From positions 2,540,858 to 2,604,857 of the forward strand of contig CM043959.1 of the NCBI GenBank assembly GCA_014529385.2: a stretch of DNA of 64,000 nucleotides. The letters run 5' to 3'. Shown in pieces: positions 43,223 to 53,429 of the stretch (within the stretch, counting starts at the first letter, position 1; the number at the start of each line of letters is the position of its first letter). The stretch comes from Adiantum capillus-veneris. Its lineage: Eukaryota > Streptophyta > Polypodiopsida > Polypodiales > Pteridaceae. The position numbers were made by a program, and so were the translations under genes. Under the pieces are notes generated by a model. The model saw only the letters and a program-made list of their open reading frames with translations, ran no database searches and was not told the DNA's origin.

Positions 43223-44380
43223 TCATGCTTCTAGCCCTTCCTCTGCATCTTTAGTTGTGGAGTTAGAGGGTTCTCCCTCTTCTAGAATGTCTAGCATGAA
43301 CTCTGGATCAAACCTAAGAAAATACCTTTTCAGCCTCCATCCATTGACTCTAGTCTTGTGAATTCTCCCATCTGCTTCCATCAGCTTATAGCTGCCGTTG
43401 TCATAGCATTTCTTGACAATGAATGGTCCTTCCCATCTGGGTTGAAATTTCTTGTCCTTCTTGGTGTCAAATCTGTTGTCATATCTTAGCACTAACATAC
43501 CTTTTTCCAGGCCCTTCTCTTTAAGCCCTTGATTGTAAGTGAGCCGGCGTCATTCTGCCTGTGTTGCATAGTGATTGATTGCTTCTTCCCTATCTAGTTG
43601 GAGCCTCTCAAGATCCAGGATGTGGTTTCGGAGATTTACAATTGGGCATTGTATCTAGCTAGCCAAGACTCGTAAGATGGCTATCTGTACCTCAATGGGT
43701 AGAATTGCCTCTTTCCCATAAACTAGATGGAAAGGGGTGAAAGCTAGTGATGTTCGGAACGTCGTTCAGTAGGCCCAAAGAGTTGCCATGAGATGTTTAT
43801 CCCAATCTCCTGTGTGATTGTTCACCTGCTTTGTGATGATTTTGCAGATCATTCCATTTACCTTCTCTACCATACCATTGCATTGTGGATAGTATGGTAT
43901 GGAGTGTCGGCGTGTGATACCTAACTTTTTCATCAGTTCTCCCACCAGATCGCCTCTAAAACCTGGTCCTCTATCTGATATTATCTCAAGAGGAGTGCCA
44001 AAACGGCAACAGAAATGCTCAAAAATGAACTTTGCTACCTCTTGGGCAGTAATGCGGGTGGTGGCTGTTGCTTCTGCCCATCGAGTCATGTAGTCTACAC
44101 CCACTATGATGTACAGTTTACCTGATTGGGCCCTTGGTAAAGGACCGATTGCATCTATTCCCCATTTTTCAAATGAACCATATGAGATGGTAGGAGTTTG
44201 TGGTTCGTAGGTTAATGTGCAATCACTGGCCACTTGACAAGCCTTGCATGTTTTACACCAATGGTGTACATCCCTATTCAAGCTAGGCCAAGAGTATCCT
44301 GCTTGTAGAATCTTCCTACTGGTGATATCTAAAGCAAAATGACCGCCGCAGACGCCATCATGGCAACTTGAAATTACCTC
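43223..44380 (-). pseudogene. Integrase of element D
   Basis: From the right: CHDGVCGGHFALD and HHWCKTCKACQ make the HHCC zinc-binding domain. The core has FEKWGIDAIGP, EIISDRGPGF and YPQCNGMVEKVNG, so all three catalytic residues (D, D, E) are present. The C-terminal part (43498-43223) has KFQPRWEGPFIVKK and a basic tail ending in acidic residues. There is no chromodomain. An in-frame stop near 43764 separates core from C-terminal part. Integrase joins the element cDNA to the chromosome. It follows the second RNase H on the same strand. Confidence 0.85.
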
Positions 44381-46320
44381 TGTGATCTTACTGGAGGTTG
44401 GCCCCCGCCTGAGAATCTGATTCTTGCCCTTACAATAAAGTGGTCATTTACAAGGTGGTATCTAGTAGCCTTCCTTACCGGCCACTGCTTTTGGCCTTTG
44501 GTGTATCCTTCCGGACATTCTCCTGTATCTAGAAAGCTGACGATATCAAGCATAGCATCATAACCTTGAAAGAGGGGTAGCTTCAGTTTGATTGCTCCTA
44601 CGGGAACGTCTTGTATTCTTTCTTTGGCTAGAGCATGTGCCTCCTGATTTTCTGCTCTGGGGACATGAAATAGTTTCACTGCTTCAAATTTCCTTAGAAG
44701 ATCCTTAACTTGGCGTAGTTGACCAAGTAAAACCTGATTTTTACAAACCCAAGTGCCATTTATCTGCCTTATCAAAAGCAAAGCATCGCCAAACACATTT
44801 AAGCGCTGAATTCCTTGTGAAATACATTGTTCCAACCCAAGAATTAGGGATGTATATTCTACTTCATTGTTGGAGTGGGAGTGTAATAACTGCCCGATGG
44901 AGAATACTCTTTCTTGTTGCTCATTGAAAATGACTATGCCAGCTGCAGACCGGTCCATTGTTCTTTTGTATGCTCCATCAAAGAAAAGAGAGTGAGCTCT
45001 TTCTAGCCTAGGACTCTCTACCATTGGTGTTTCTTTCTTTGCTTCCGTGTTGACCTTCAGGTTCTTCTCATAGTGGCGATGAGTGAGAATTCCTGCTAAA
45101 TTGGCCCTCGTGGAGTTTTCCACTTGCATGGTGTAGTCAAACTCTTGTAATCTAATTAGCCACTTTGAGATCCTAGATGAGACATCCATGTGTCGCATTA
45201 CATACGGGAAAACCTCCTCCATTGTCAGGATTACAAAGGGTCTAGGCAGGAGATAGGATCGAAACTTTGTGGTAGCAAACATTAGTGCCAGAACCATGTG
45301 TTCTAAAACGGTAAATCCCTTTTCCGACGGGGTCATGGCATGACTAGAGAAGTAAATAGGATGCATGAAAGAAGTTTGGGGGTCCTTTTGCATTAGCACG
45401 GCTCCGAGTGTATCACTTCCTACAATAGGGTTCAAATAAAATGGCTCGTCCCACTTAGGGGGTGAAATGGTGGGAAGCTTAGCTAGGATTTGCTTAACCT
45501 CGGTAAATTGCTGCTCATTTTCTTCACTCCATGAGAAGACATCCCTCTGGGTGATTTGCTGTAGGGGGAGGACCACTTGAGATAGCAAGTGAATGAACCT
45601 GCTTAAGTATCTTACCTTCTGAAGGAAAGAAACCAACTGCTTAGCGGTGGTGGGTGACGACAAAGATACCAGGGCTTGAATCTTGCTAGGGTCAGCCTCA
45701 ATCCCTTTTGCTAAAATTACATGGCCAAGGAGAGTGACTTTGCTTTCACCAATGTGACACTTATCCACGTTGAGCTGGCCACCCAAGGTTTGCAGCCTGG
45801 TTAAGCCATCATAGACTTTGCTTAAATGAAGGGCTCGTGAACTATAGATGCAAAAATCATATCTGAAAACCCGTATTGATGTTCCAAAGTAGGGTTGGAA
45901 AACAAAGGTCACATAGTGCTAAAATGTGGCCGGGACGTTAGTGAGGCCAAAAGGCATCACCCTGTAAGCAAAGCATCCCCAAGGTGTGATGAAGGTTGTC
46001 TTCTTCTTATCTTCTTCCGCAATGCTAATTTGGAAGTATCCTGAGTATCCATCGCACACTGTGTATCGTTCGTGACCCGCCACTTCATTGAGAATTTCAT
46101 CCTGGAATGGGAGGGGAAAGTGATCCCTCTTCATGGCTGCATTGAGAGGTTTATAGTCCACACAGACTCTCCACTTACCATTCTTCTTTGGTCTGACTAC
46201 TACTGGGGAGACCCATTTTGAGTCTTTGATAGGGTAGATGAAACCTGCTTGTAGCAAACTTCTCACTTCTTTAAGTAGTGCCTCTTGTTGGATTACTCCA
46301 AGTCTTCTGAGCTTCTGCAC
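44374..46320 (-). pseudogene. Reverse transcriptase with two RNase H domains (element D)
   Basis: One frame with a single in-frame TAG at 45916-45918. RT blocks: KWVSPVVVRPKKNGKWRVCV, HFPLPFQDEILNEVAGHERY, FAYRVMPFGLTNVPATF, then after the stop IRVFRYDFCIY. Related copy B has VFIDDF, so here the first active-site Asp is Tyr and the enzyme is dead. The first RNase H reads SDTLGAVLMQKDPQ and FVILTMEEVF. A second one begins SLFFDGAYKRTMDRSAAGIV, with NNEVEYTSLILGLEQCI and HVPRAENQEAHALAKE, the pattern of the archaeal-type RNase H found in Tat elements. In plus-strand coordinates the second domain lies at about 44600-45000. Confidence 0.9.
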
Positions 46321-47942
46321 TACGGGTTATTGCCTTCCTTGAGTTTTATGTGGTGTTGTACTAATGTAATTCCTGTGATCTTACCATAGCCATCAATGAA
46401 CAAAGTAGTGAAGTTACCTAGCATGGAGACATATTCCTTCCTTTCTTCATCGGTTAACTCATTTGAGAGCATTTTTTGTAACTTACCTGCATCCTCTAAG
46501 GACTGCGTACCTGATGGTTCCTCTTGGTTTGTCGTGGGTGTTTTAGATTGTGTCAATCTTTTTGGGTCTTTAAGAATGACCCCCATCACTTCAATGCTAC
46601 TGTCGCTCCCGTCAGTGGTGGTTGTCTCTTCTCCTGAGGTAGACGAATAGTCGCTGGTGGACTCATCTTCTGAAGTCTCCAAGATCATGTTGCATTGCTT
46701 CCTAGTCCTCATGTCGTAGAATATGGACTTCCCTTTAGCGTCCTTCATCTGAATCATTCTGGTGCTCCAGTCTTGTTTAGCTTCCATAGCCATAAGCCAA
46801 GGCCTCCCAAGAATGATGGGGTAGCCCTCCCCTTTGTGTGGCATGACAAAGATGTCCACCTCCACTTCTATATTGAATGCTTTTACTTTGACCGCATTCA
46901 CAATGCCCACGCATTTCACTCTTACATTATTTTCCATTTTGGCTCGGCAGGGTGCCGATCTACTTACCTCTAGTGCCGATCTACTTACCTCTAGTCCTAG
47001 ATGGTGCATCATCTTTTCACTCATGACGCATATTTGCGTGCTACCATCTATGTAGACGTTTGAGATTCGTTGCCCCTTGATGTGGGCATCCATGGTTGGT
47101 AGGATGTCATCGAGATCCCTTCCAGAGATAGCCCCAGCTATCCTGGGTCTTGATTTCCTGGTACTCACCATTTTTTTCCATTGCCTCCTCATTCTTGGTG
47201 CAAGGTGGAGTAATTGGGGCCAAGTTATCTTCGGGGCCTGCATCAATACATCATGAACTAAGTCATAGGGTTTTGCATACTCACCTAGTGACAAGTCCAC
47301 GATGTCTATCTTCTGTCGCAGTTTAGCTGCTTGCTTGCTAGACTCGGCCTTCCCTTTCATTTTCTCTTCTCTTTGAGAGGCTTCCTCGTGCCTGGCACGC
47401 TTCACACCCATAGCATCCACTTCTTCTACCTTCACTTTCCCTTTGTGCTTCTCTCGAATTGATTCTTCTACCTTTGCCTTCCCTTTAGCCTCCAATCTAA
47501 TAACACTCAACACTTGGTTCACAGCAGGTGGTGGGGGTAGTGGTGGAATGAGAGGTTGTGGTGGTGGTTGTTGTTGTACAGGTGGTCGAAGGATCTGGAC
47601 CGGTGGGATCGGCCCTGGTTGCCTAGGTGGTGGTGGTCTTGCTCTTGGCGAAGAGATTTGATTATGTCTCCCCCCTCTATTGAAATTCTGCCTCCTTGGA
47701 TGTGGGCAGTAGTACACACCATGGCCGTCTTCCCCGCAATTGTAGCAGTGGTACTCTTGGTTCTGCCTTTGTTGTCCTCTCCCTTGTTCTGGATTCCTGA
47801 CAGGTGCATACTCTTGCTGCACCAGATGCACGGATAAACTCTCTAGTTGGGTGGTGATGCGATTTAGCAGATCTTGCTGCTCCTCTGATGCCTCTTGCGA
47901 TTGGGCTCTATAATGCCTCTTGCGACTGGCTGTTGCAGTCAC
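46320..47942 (-). CDS. gag tail and protease of element D
   Basis: An open frame of 540 codons. Residues 1-60 are Gln/Arg-rich, then CYNCGEDGHGVYYC (canonical CCHC knuckle), a long Pro-rich stretch, a Lys/Glu-rich segment, a conserved block (SLGEYAKPYDLVHDVLM, TWPQLLHLAPRMRRQWKKM) also present in element B, and the protease: NVYIDGSTQICVMSEKMMHH with the active Asp in a DGST setting, followed by YPIILGRPWLMAM. The C-terminus is Ser/Thr- and acid-rich and ends in IKLKEGNNP. A one-base shift separates it from the RT frame. The frame is in phase with gag upstream apart from one stop at 47952. Confidence 0.8.
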   Translation of the reverse strand: MTATASRKRHYRAQSQEASEEQQDLLNRITTQLESLSVHLVQQEYAPVRNPEQGRGQQRQNQEYHCYNCGEDGHGVYYCPHPRRQNFNRGGRHNQISSPRARPPPPRQPGPIPPVQILRPPVQQQPPPQPLIPPLPPPPAVNQVLSVIRLEAKGKAKVEESIREKHKGKVKVEEVDAMGVKRARHEEASQREEKMKGKAESSKQAAKLRQKIDIVDLSLGEYAKPYDLVHDVLMQAPKITWPQLLHLAPRMRRQWKKMVSTRKSRPRIAGAISGRDLDDILPTMDAHIKGQRISNVYIDGSTQICVMSEKMMHHLGLEVSRSALEVSRSAPCRAKMENNVRVKCVGIVNAVKVKAFNIEVEVDIFVMPHKGEGYPIILGRPWLMAMEAKQDWSTRMIQMKDAKGKSIFYDMRTRKQCNMILETSEDESTSDYSSTSGEETTTTDGSDSSIEVMGVILKDPKRLTQSKTPTTNQEEPSGTQSLEDAGKLQKMLSNELTDEERKEYVSMLGNFTTLFIDGYGKITGITLVQHHIKLKEGNNP

Positions 47943-47951
47943 TGGGGTTGG

Positions 47952-48490
47952 TCAAGCCGAGCTTTTTTTCTCTGACTCGTTTTCTCTTGCTTGCATGCAT
48001 GGCTTCTTGTCTTTAAGGCGGGCTACTTCTACTGCCAACTCATATGTTGTAGGAAACCTTCCCTTCACCTTCTCTCTAAGCGGCGACCACAAACCAGCAA
48101 TGAAATGGTCCTTCTTTAGAAAATTAGTCGCTCCTTCGCCTTCCTCCAATGAGGCAACCCATCTCTCCCATAAGTCCACAAATTTGGACTCGTAGGTGGC
48201 ATACTCTAGCAGACCTCCCTGCTTCAATTCCGTCAGTAGCTGACATAGCTTCTCCGAGGTTGTGCCTCCACCAAACCTCTTTACAAAGGCAGCCCTTAAC
48301 ACATCCCATGCATTCTTGGTAGCCTAGGGCAATGCATTATACCAGGACTTGGCCTCTACTTCCATCAGTAGAGGAAAAATTCGAAGTCGTGAAGCGTCGT
48401 CATCTTTGTTGGAAACGACACAAGCAATGTCGAAATCATCCAAAAAGTCGGTGGTGAGATCTTCTCCCTTCTTTCCACTGAACATGGGGA
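47952..48490 (-). pseudogene. gag core of element D
   Basis: Reads MFSGKKGEDLTTDFLDDFDI, ASRLRIFPLLMEVEAKSWYN, a stop near 48328, then LRAAFVKRFGGGTTSEKLCQ, ESKFVDLWERWVASLEEGEG and NFLKKDHFIAGLWSPLREKV. This is the gag core (F-S-G start, A-x-x-W-Y centre). Element B shows the same blocks at 13515-14030. It ends at a stop four codons before the knuckle frame, so one readthrough would have joined them. Forms the particle. Confidence 0.75.
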
Positions 48491-48608
48491 AAGAAACACT
48501 TGCTATGGTAGTGACTCAGGAAATTACAAACCTTTTTTTTATTTTTATTTTTTTAGATTAATGACAGTAGCTGCTCATAGCGGCTTTTTACAGGGTTGGG
48601 TGGATATA
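48491..48608 (-). other. Spacer between leader domain and gag of element D
   Basis: Contains an A/T-rich run (TTTTTTTTATTTTT on the plus strand at about 48533-48552), as at the same place in element B; no coding signal. Confidence 0.4.
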
Positions 48609-48830
48609 TTAAAACAGGATAAAGATAGAAACATTAAAGGAATGGTGGTAATCCAATATGGGGAGAATGATAGGGTTTGGGGAATTAAGGATTTCTCCTA
48701 GTACCGCCGTACCGAATAGGTACACGATCTTCTGTTGGTAGAAGACTTTCCTATCTACATAGATATTCACATGCATATGCTGCAGGAATCTGAACGAGAA
48801 TGCTGTCGGCCTATTTTCCATCATGCACAA
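48609..48830 (-). CDS. Unrecognised leader domain of element D
   Basis: A frame of 73 codons: FSFRFLQHMHVNIYVDRKVF, YQQKIVYLFGTAVLGEIL, NSPNPIILPILDYHHSFNVS and the end IFILF. It aligns with both copies in element B (12957-13408), where the same Q-Q-(R/K)-I, GEIL-x-SPNP and ILP-x-x-DYHxSF-(D/N)-V residues occur. It lies directly upstream of gag in both elements. No known family comes to mind. It may be an exon or part of a longer leader protein that includes the frames to its right. Confidence 0.55.
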   Translation of the reverse strand: MCMMENRPTAFSFRFLQHMHVNIYVDRKVFYQQKIVYLFGTAVLGEILNSPNPIILPILDYHHSFNVSIFILF

Positions 48831-48846
48831 AGGGCGGAGTACTTAC

Positions 48847-49377
48847 TTATACTCTTACCATGCCAGTGTTGATGAGTCGGCACATCCACAGAAGGTCGTC
48901 GCCTTTTGTGGGCTCTACCTTTCCTTCGTCGCTCAGCACGTACGGGGTGATGGCGACGCGTCTGACCACTCCCAGCCTCTTTGCTAGTAGCAATTGCAGA
49001 TAATTTCCATAGTCAGCGTGTTGCATGAATTCCACTCCATTCAGCTGCAACTCGTCTCCAGCCCACTGGTTTTCACCCGTGGTGGAGATCTTCTTCAGGA
49101 TAAGTTGTACAAGGAGAGGAGGAAGACCAACTACCCATCTTCCAAAATAGCGAGAGCAGTAGCCGAACCACTCTTCCTTAGGACATGGGAATCTTCTTAT
49201 CACTTCTTCTTTAGGATTCTCGAAGTGGACTGGTAGTACTCGCATGCGTCGTGCAAAGCGATAGGCGACCTTCCGTCGCTTAGCTTCAGATGACTTCCTC
49301 TTTGGCAAGCTGGGTACAACCTGGCTCTTTGAGCTTGAAGCACTTGCTTGGCCAGATGCTTCTCCCTTCGGGGTCAT
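48847..49377 (-). CDS. Leader ORF of element D, unrecognised, basic N-terminus
   Basis: An open frame of 176 codons starting at ATG 49377. It begins MTPKGEASGQASASSSKSQ, followed by a nuclear-localisation-like KRKSSEAKRRK, then RFARRMRVLPVHFENPKEEV, PCPKEEWFGYCSRYFGRWVV, LPPLLVQLILKKISTTGENQ and a C-terminal part with VRRVAITPYVLSDEGKVEP. It looks like a folded domain rather than random sequence. Element B has no equivalent. It is placed between the primer site and the shared leader domain. It could be a captured gene fragment or an original extra ORF such as those described for Ogre-type elements. Function unknown. Confidence 0.5.
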   Translation of the reverse strand: MTPKGEASGQASASSSKSQVVPSLPKRKSSEAKRRKVAYRFARRMRVLPVHFENPKEEVIRRFPCPKEEWFGYCSRYFGRWVVGLPPLLVQLILKKISTTGENQWAGDELQLNGVEFMQHADYGNYLQLLLAKRLGVVRRVAITPYVLSDEGKVEPTKGDDLLWMCRLINTGMVRV

Positions 49378-49577
49378 GTGTTTCCAGACTGGCTTATCTT
49401 TTCCTTACCTTTGGCTCGAGCAGCCCCTTTAGGCCATTTTGGAGTAAAGGTATAACTTTGACTGCAGTTTCTTAAGGGAAGAGAGGCCTCACCGTTTTCT
49501 TTCCTCCTTTGGTGTGGATGACTTCTTTGCGATGAATTTCGATGTAGACGATTTCAGCCCCTTCGCTGCCTTCATTG

Positions 49578-49811
49578 CTAGCACTCATTGACAGTGTGTT
49601 TTGGTTGACAACAGTGATGGCACTTCATAGACCTCCCACTTGATGCTCTCAACTTGTTGTTAGAATGAGCAACACAAGATGGAGAATTTACCTCTTGAAT
49701 ATTAACGACACTGCAGCCTGGCAGTAGTACTTCAATGAAGGCGGCTAGTGCCTCCTTAGTCTCCTCCTCTTTCGTCCTCCAGTTAGAAAACTCCTTCCGC
49801 CATTCGTCCAT
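49578..49811 (-). CDS. Small leader ORF of element D ending in a zinc knuckle
   Basis: A frame of 77 codons: MDEWRKEFSNWRTKEEETKE then ALAAFIEVLLPGC and a polar stretch, ending CHHCCQPKHTVNEC. The last motif is a perfect C-x2-C-x4-H-x4-C knuckle (Cys64, Cys67, His72, Cys77), right at the stop. A second knuckle upstream of gag is unusual, since the gag knuckle is at 47710-47750. It may be a captured retroelement fragment or a leader nucleic-acid-binding protein. Confidence 0.5.
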   Translation of the reverse strand: MDEWRKEFSNWRTKEEETKEALAAFIEVLLPGCSVVNIQEVNSPSCVAHSNNKLRASSGRSMKCHHCCQPKHTVNEC

Positions 49812-49866
49812 GATTGATGGCGCGCGTCACTTTCAGCATTGTAAACTGAAGGTTTCTTAGAAGACC

Positions 49867-49884
49867 TCCTTCGTGGGCACACCA
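49867..49884 (-). promoter_or_regulatory. Presumed primer binding site of element D
   Basis: CTCCTTCGTGGGCACACCA on the plus strand, ending in CCA two bases before the LTR. It corresponds to the site of element B. The tRNA is not assigned. Confidence 0.5.
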
Positions 49885-49886
49885 AA

Positions 49887-50058
49887 TGATGGGAGCAAAG
49901 GGATACCCAAACTCCGACAGCCTCTAAAACGCCGGGGGCCGATGGCACGCCTTGAGCCAGTCATGATAAAGCAAACAAATGGGGAAAACCTAGCTTTGAG
50001 CGGCTAGGACGCAGACCACGGTGATGTGAACACCACAAACTTACACACACACACACAC

Positions 50059-50091
<33 letters not shown>

Positions 50092-51096
50092 TTGACAAAT
50101 GATGAAAACCCTCGGGGGTGTGAGGGAGAATTATTTCTGCAGTATTTACAATGACCTTCCTTCCGGCAAGGCGGCACACCGTGGTGATAGAGAGGTAGGG
50201 AGAAGAGATGGTGAAACTACTTGGTGCGTTCTCTAAAGACGACTCGATGATTGTGAAACTTGCTACCAAGAACGTGTATGTATGTGGGCATCGACCATTG
50301 GAGTCGAGAGGTGGACGTGGCTCCCTTCACATGGTGCAATTCCCAAAGCAAACCATCACACAAGCCCCCTCCCCGTGATGCCAATAGTGTCAATTCTTCC
50401 CACTAAAACTCTACCAAGTGCTGACCTCTCATGAACTGCCCCCCCCTCCCCCCGATAGTGACCTCTTAGTGCCCTTTTATAGGGTGTTGGCTGCTTGGAT
50501 TAGGGTAATCCCGGTTGGATTAGGGTAAGCTAATCGGGGAGACAAAGCAAGGCGGTGGGCCGGTGTGGTTGACCATTGCTTTGTCTTGGGGGGTTATTAA
50601 GAATGAAAACCTCTAGGTGGGCCTTTGTGACCACCACCTAGAGAGAGGCAATTTACAAATAGGAAATTTTACAAGGCTTGGGTGAAAACTGAAAAATGAT
50701 GATGATAACCTACGATTTTTTGAAAATGGTGTCGTGATTGCGTGAGGCCGGCGAATGGTGTGTTGTCGGTGCGTCGGTGTTGCGCGTATGTCTTTTCGGG
50801 GTCGGCCGGGGCATGCCTTCGGCACCTTTGCTCTTTTCGTTGTCGGTGTCGCGTGATTCGGGCTTCTCCTTCTTTTGTTGATGTCGATGGCGTAGAATTC
50901 TTTCGATTTTTTTTGTATTTTATGTGTCGTGCGTATATGCGTGTGTGTGTGTGTATTTATATGGGTGAGTGCATGAGTATGTATAAGTGTGAGTATGTAA
51001 GAGTGAGTGTGTGTGTGTGTGTGTGTGTGTATTTGTATATGTATGTGTGTGCGCGAGCGTGCGTGGGAACAAGAGGTAATATTATGTATATATATA

Positions 51097-51131
<35 letters not shown>

Positions 51132-51368
51132 TTAAGTTTTTTTCGGGCATGTTGGCGACACAGAGGTGGGGGTGAAGATGGAGTGAGAGAGGGGGTGGGT
51201 GCGCAGTGTGTGTGTGGTGTGTATGTGTGTGTGTGTGTGTGTGTGTTGTGTTGCTTCATGGCGACGCCTACAGGCTGTGTACAGAGCACGCGAGAGAGAG
51301 AATGAGGGTGGGGTGAGGTGGTGAGGGAGGGGAGAGGGGATAGGGGGGTGGTGTGTGGCTATGGATGG
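49887..51368 (-). repeat. 5' LTR of element D (right copy)
   Basis: It starts TGATGGGAGCAAAG and matches 40681-42163 closely. Inside are an (AC)n-(AG)n block at 50044-50090, the TATA box at 50473-50482, a TG block at about 51010-51030, an (AT)n block at about 51100-51128 and a TG block at 51207-51246. It ends near GGCTATGGATGGC, where the match to the left LTR is lost. Confidence 0.8.
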
Positions 51369-51385
51369 CTCATTTCCTAGAATAT

Positions 51386-51531
51386 CATGTATGCATCTCA
51401 CTTATTGCACGCCTGCACATGCTGCCTTTGAGCTTTCACAATGTTGTTTTTCTTCTACTACAGGTACTTCTAATGTGAACCCCGCCACACTGCTATATTC
51501 CGAGGGCAGAATCTACATCAGGAAGGGGGGC
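51386..51531 (+). other. 3' end of element C internal region and polypurine tract
   Basis: Element C resumes with GCATCTCACTTATTG. The interrupted ORF meets a TGA near 51413. A pyrimidine-rich TTTTTCTTCTACTACAG followed by GTACTT at about 51449-51465 resembles a 3' splice site. The polypurine tract AGGAAGGGGGG (51520-51530) is two bases from the LTR. Confidence 0.6.
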
Positions 51532-51532
51532 A

Positions 51533-51812
51533 TGTTAACCACCGGCATCCACTTCTAGTAGTCAAGGGCCGGGCTTGTCGGTCCAATAGGAAAAGGGTAA
51601 GAGTGATCGCCGATGAGAGGCACACTCTAATTGGAATATTCAAGGGTTAGTTGGCTAAGCATGGGCGCCTAAGTGTGAATGGGTGAGCTCATATAAAAGT
51701 CACCTAAACCTAAAAATCACTTATTCTCTCATTTGTGCAATTGAAGAGTGCTCTTGCTCCATCTCCATCTTCTTCTTCATCTCCTTGTGTGTTTGTGTGT
51801 GTGTGTGTGTGT

Positions 51813-51853
<41 letters not shown>

Positions 51854-52052
51854 ACCATCGCGACGGCACGTCGGTAGCTCCCTCTTCTTCACGGCAAGTA
51901 ATCCTCCACGAAGCGACCGTAGGGCGGTGAGTGACACACCCTTGCTCTCTTGAGCTTTCTAGATTAATCTAGTTGTGTGCTTGCAACCATTTGTGGCTTG
52001 CACACAGTGTACGACAAGTCCCTTGCTTTGACACGTGCAATAGATGCACGCA
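51533..52052 (+). repeat. 3' LTR of element C
   Basis: TGTTAACCACCGGC to ...GATGCACGCA; aligned with 31125-31652. TATA at 51692-51698; (TG)n then (GA)n at 51786-51850. Followed immediately by CTTGT. Confidence 0.9.
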
Positions 52053-52057
52053 CTTGT
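52053..52057. repeat. Target-site duplication of element C, right copy (CTTGT)
   Basis: Identical to 31120-31124. Confidence 0.9.
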
Positions 52058-52530
52058 ACATCAGAGAGAATAACATGTGCCAGCTCTACATCTTGACTAT
52101 TTGACGTATCCACACTCACCTTTGATGATTGAGCTACCAATATTGACTTGCACACTGTTTTCCCCTCAGTCACATGCGTCATTACTCTGGACATCTTGTT
52201 GGAGAGCCCTTCCTTATGTGCCCCCAGTTGACTAAGTGAGCTCTCAACCACAACAACCCAAGCTACTTGGTGTTTGGACTCGTCGAGAGACAAGTCCGCC
52301 CTCTGGCAATTTTCAAATGCAAATGCTTTTGCAAACCAGGCAGTATACTCACTGTTTATACGTAACTCTCGATAAACCATCTGATACAGCATCATGAGTT
52401 TATCATGAAGCTCTGACCGTATGGTTTGAAGCTTCACCTTCTACCCCTTTGGTTCATACCACCGTGGACACGAACAACAAGTCTTTCTATGTAACATCCA
52501 TTAAGTGTGGGCTCTCAACCCCGTCCAGGC
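52058..52530 (-). pseudogene. Reading frame interrupted by element C (upstream part)
   Basis: The minus-strand frame from about 52530 reads MLHRKTCCSCPRWYEPKG, a stop at 52442, then KLQTIRSELHDKLMMLYQMV, INSEYTAWFAKAFAFENCQR, HQVAWVVVVESSLSQLGAHK and VELAHVILSDVQ up to the insertion site. Beyond the site it continues in phase at 31119-30960 with stops. The C-x2-C start and long helical body do not match a family I know. It could be a host gene fragment or a late ORF of the element whose gag lies at 53430-54120, which is on the same strand upstream. Confidence 0.45.
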
Positions 52531-52780
52531 TCAGGTTGTAGACTTCATGGAAGTCTTGTCTTGACATGCAAAGCTTTGTATGCTGGATTCTAGTAAATAA
52601 AGGTGAGGTTTACTTGAAATATACATATAAAACTAGTTTTAAAATTAAACGATCCATCAAAAAAACATTTTTAATCGTCATTTCACCACAACAAGTAACT
52701 AATAATAGATTTCTCCTAAGAAGAAGGATTTTTGCATCAATAACAAATCCTAATGCTGAAACAAGACTCTATGTGTGTAG

Positions 52781-52821
<41 letters not shown>

Positions 52822-53149
52822 TGTCCATATCTATGTCCATGTATGCATCATGGAAAAAAATGAATCTGAAAAAGAAACATACAATGGTCTACGGTTGGGT
52901 GGTGAAGCTATCCAGCCATGAAGAACCTTGTAATGGTGACAAGGAAAAAAGCAATAAGAACATGTCCAATCAAAGGTGACAAGCTTGAGACTAAGCTACC
53001 CTGTTTCAAATATGCAAATATTTTTAGATGTGCATGTGTGTGTGTGTGTGTGTGTGTGATATAGAAAGAGAGAGACAAATGGGAAAGCTATTAAGTGGCC
53101 ATTAAAAAACACCTTTCAAACCATAAAATTGTACCACCCAGTCATGCTT
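52531..53149. other. No gene seen; two (TG)n tracts
   Basis: TG microsatellites at about 52782-52816 and 53034-53058. Frames across them are low-complexity. Otherwise AT-rich without recognisable signal. Confidence 0.5.
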
Positions 53150-53256
53150 CCACACTCTTACACATCTCTTACACACCCACCATTCTTGCACACATGGTGT
53201 ATACCTATTTGTCAAAATGTTAATCAGCTCCATAAGCTAATGGCAAATAAAGAGGC
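53150..53256 (+). repeat. Dispersed repeat, copy 2
   Basis: Matches 20757-20866 (ACTCTTACACATCTCTTACA onward) in the same orientation. Confidence 0.7.
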
Positions 53257-53429
53257 CCTCCTACACACCATCCTCTTCCATATGTATCATATGCAAATCC
53301 TTTTGAGGACCCGCATGTATCATTCCCTAGATAAAGGTCAGCATGAATCATGCATGTGTAGGTAGTTCTTCTCTCGGATAGAACTTGACATATCTCTTGA
53401 GCCGTAATGACACCTTGCACATTGATTCA

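Noticed and set aside
47443-47837. Gly/Trp-rich plus-strand ORFs over gag of element D
   Set aside because: Antisense of the Pro-rich gag linker; no start context or homologue in B.
43223-48490. Endogenous pararetrovirus (caulimovirus-like) as an alternative for element D
   Set aside because: It has integrase with full DDE, LTR pairs and a Ty3-type gag, and no movement protein; so it is an LTR retrotransposon.
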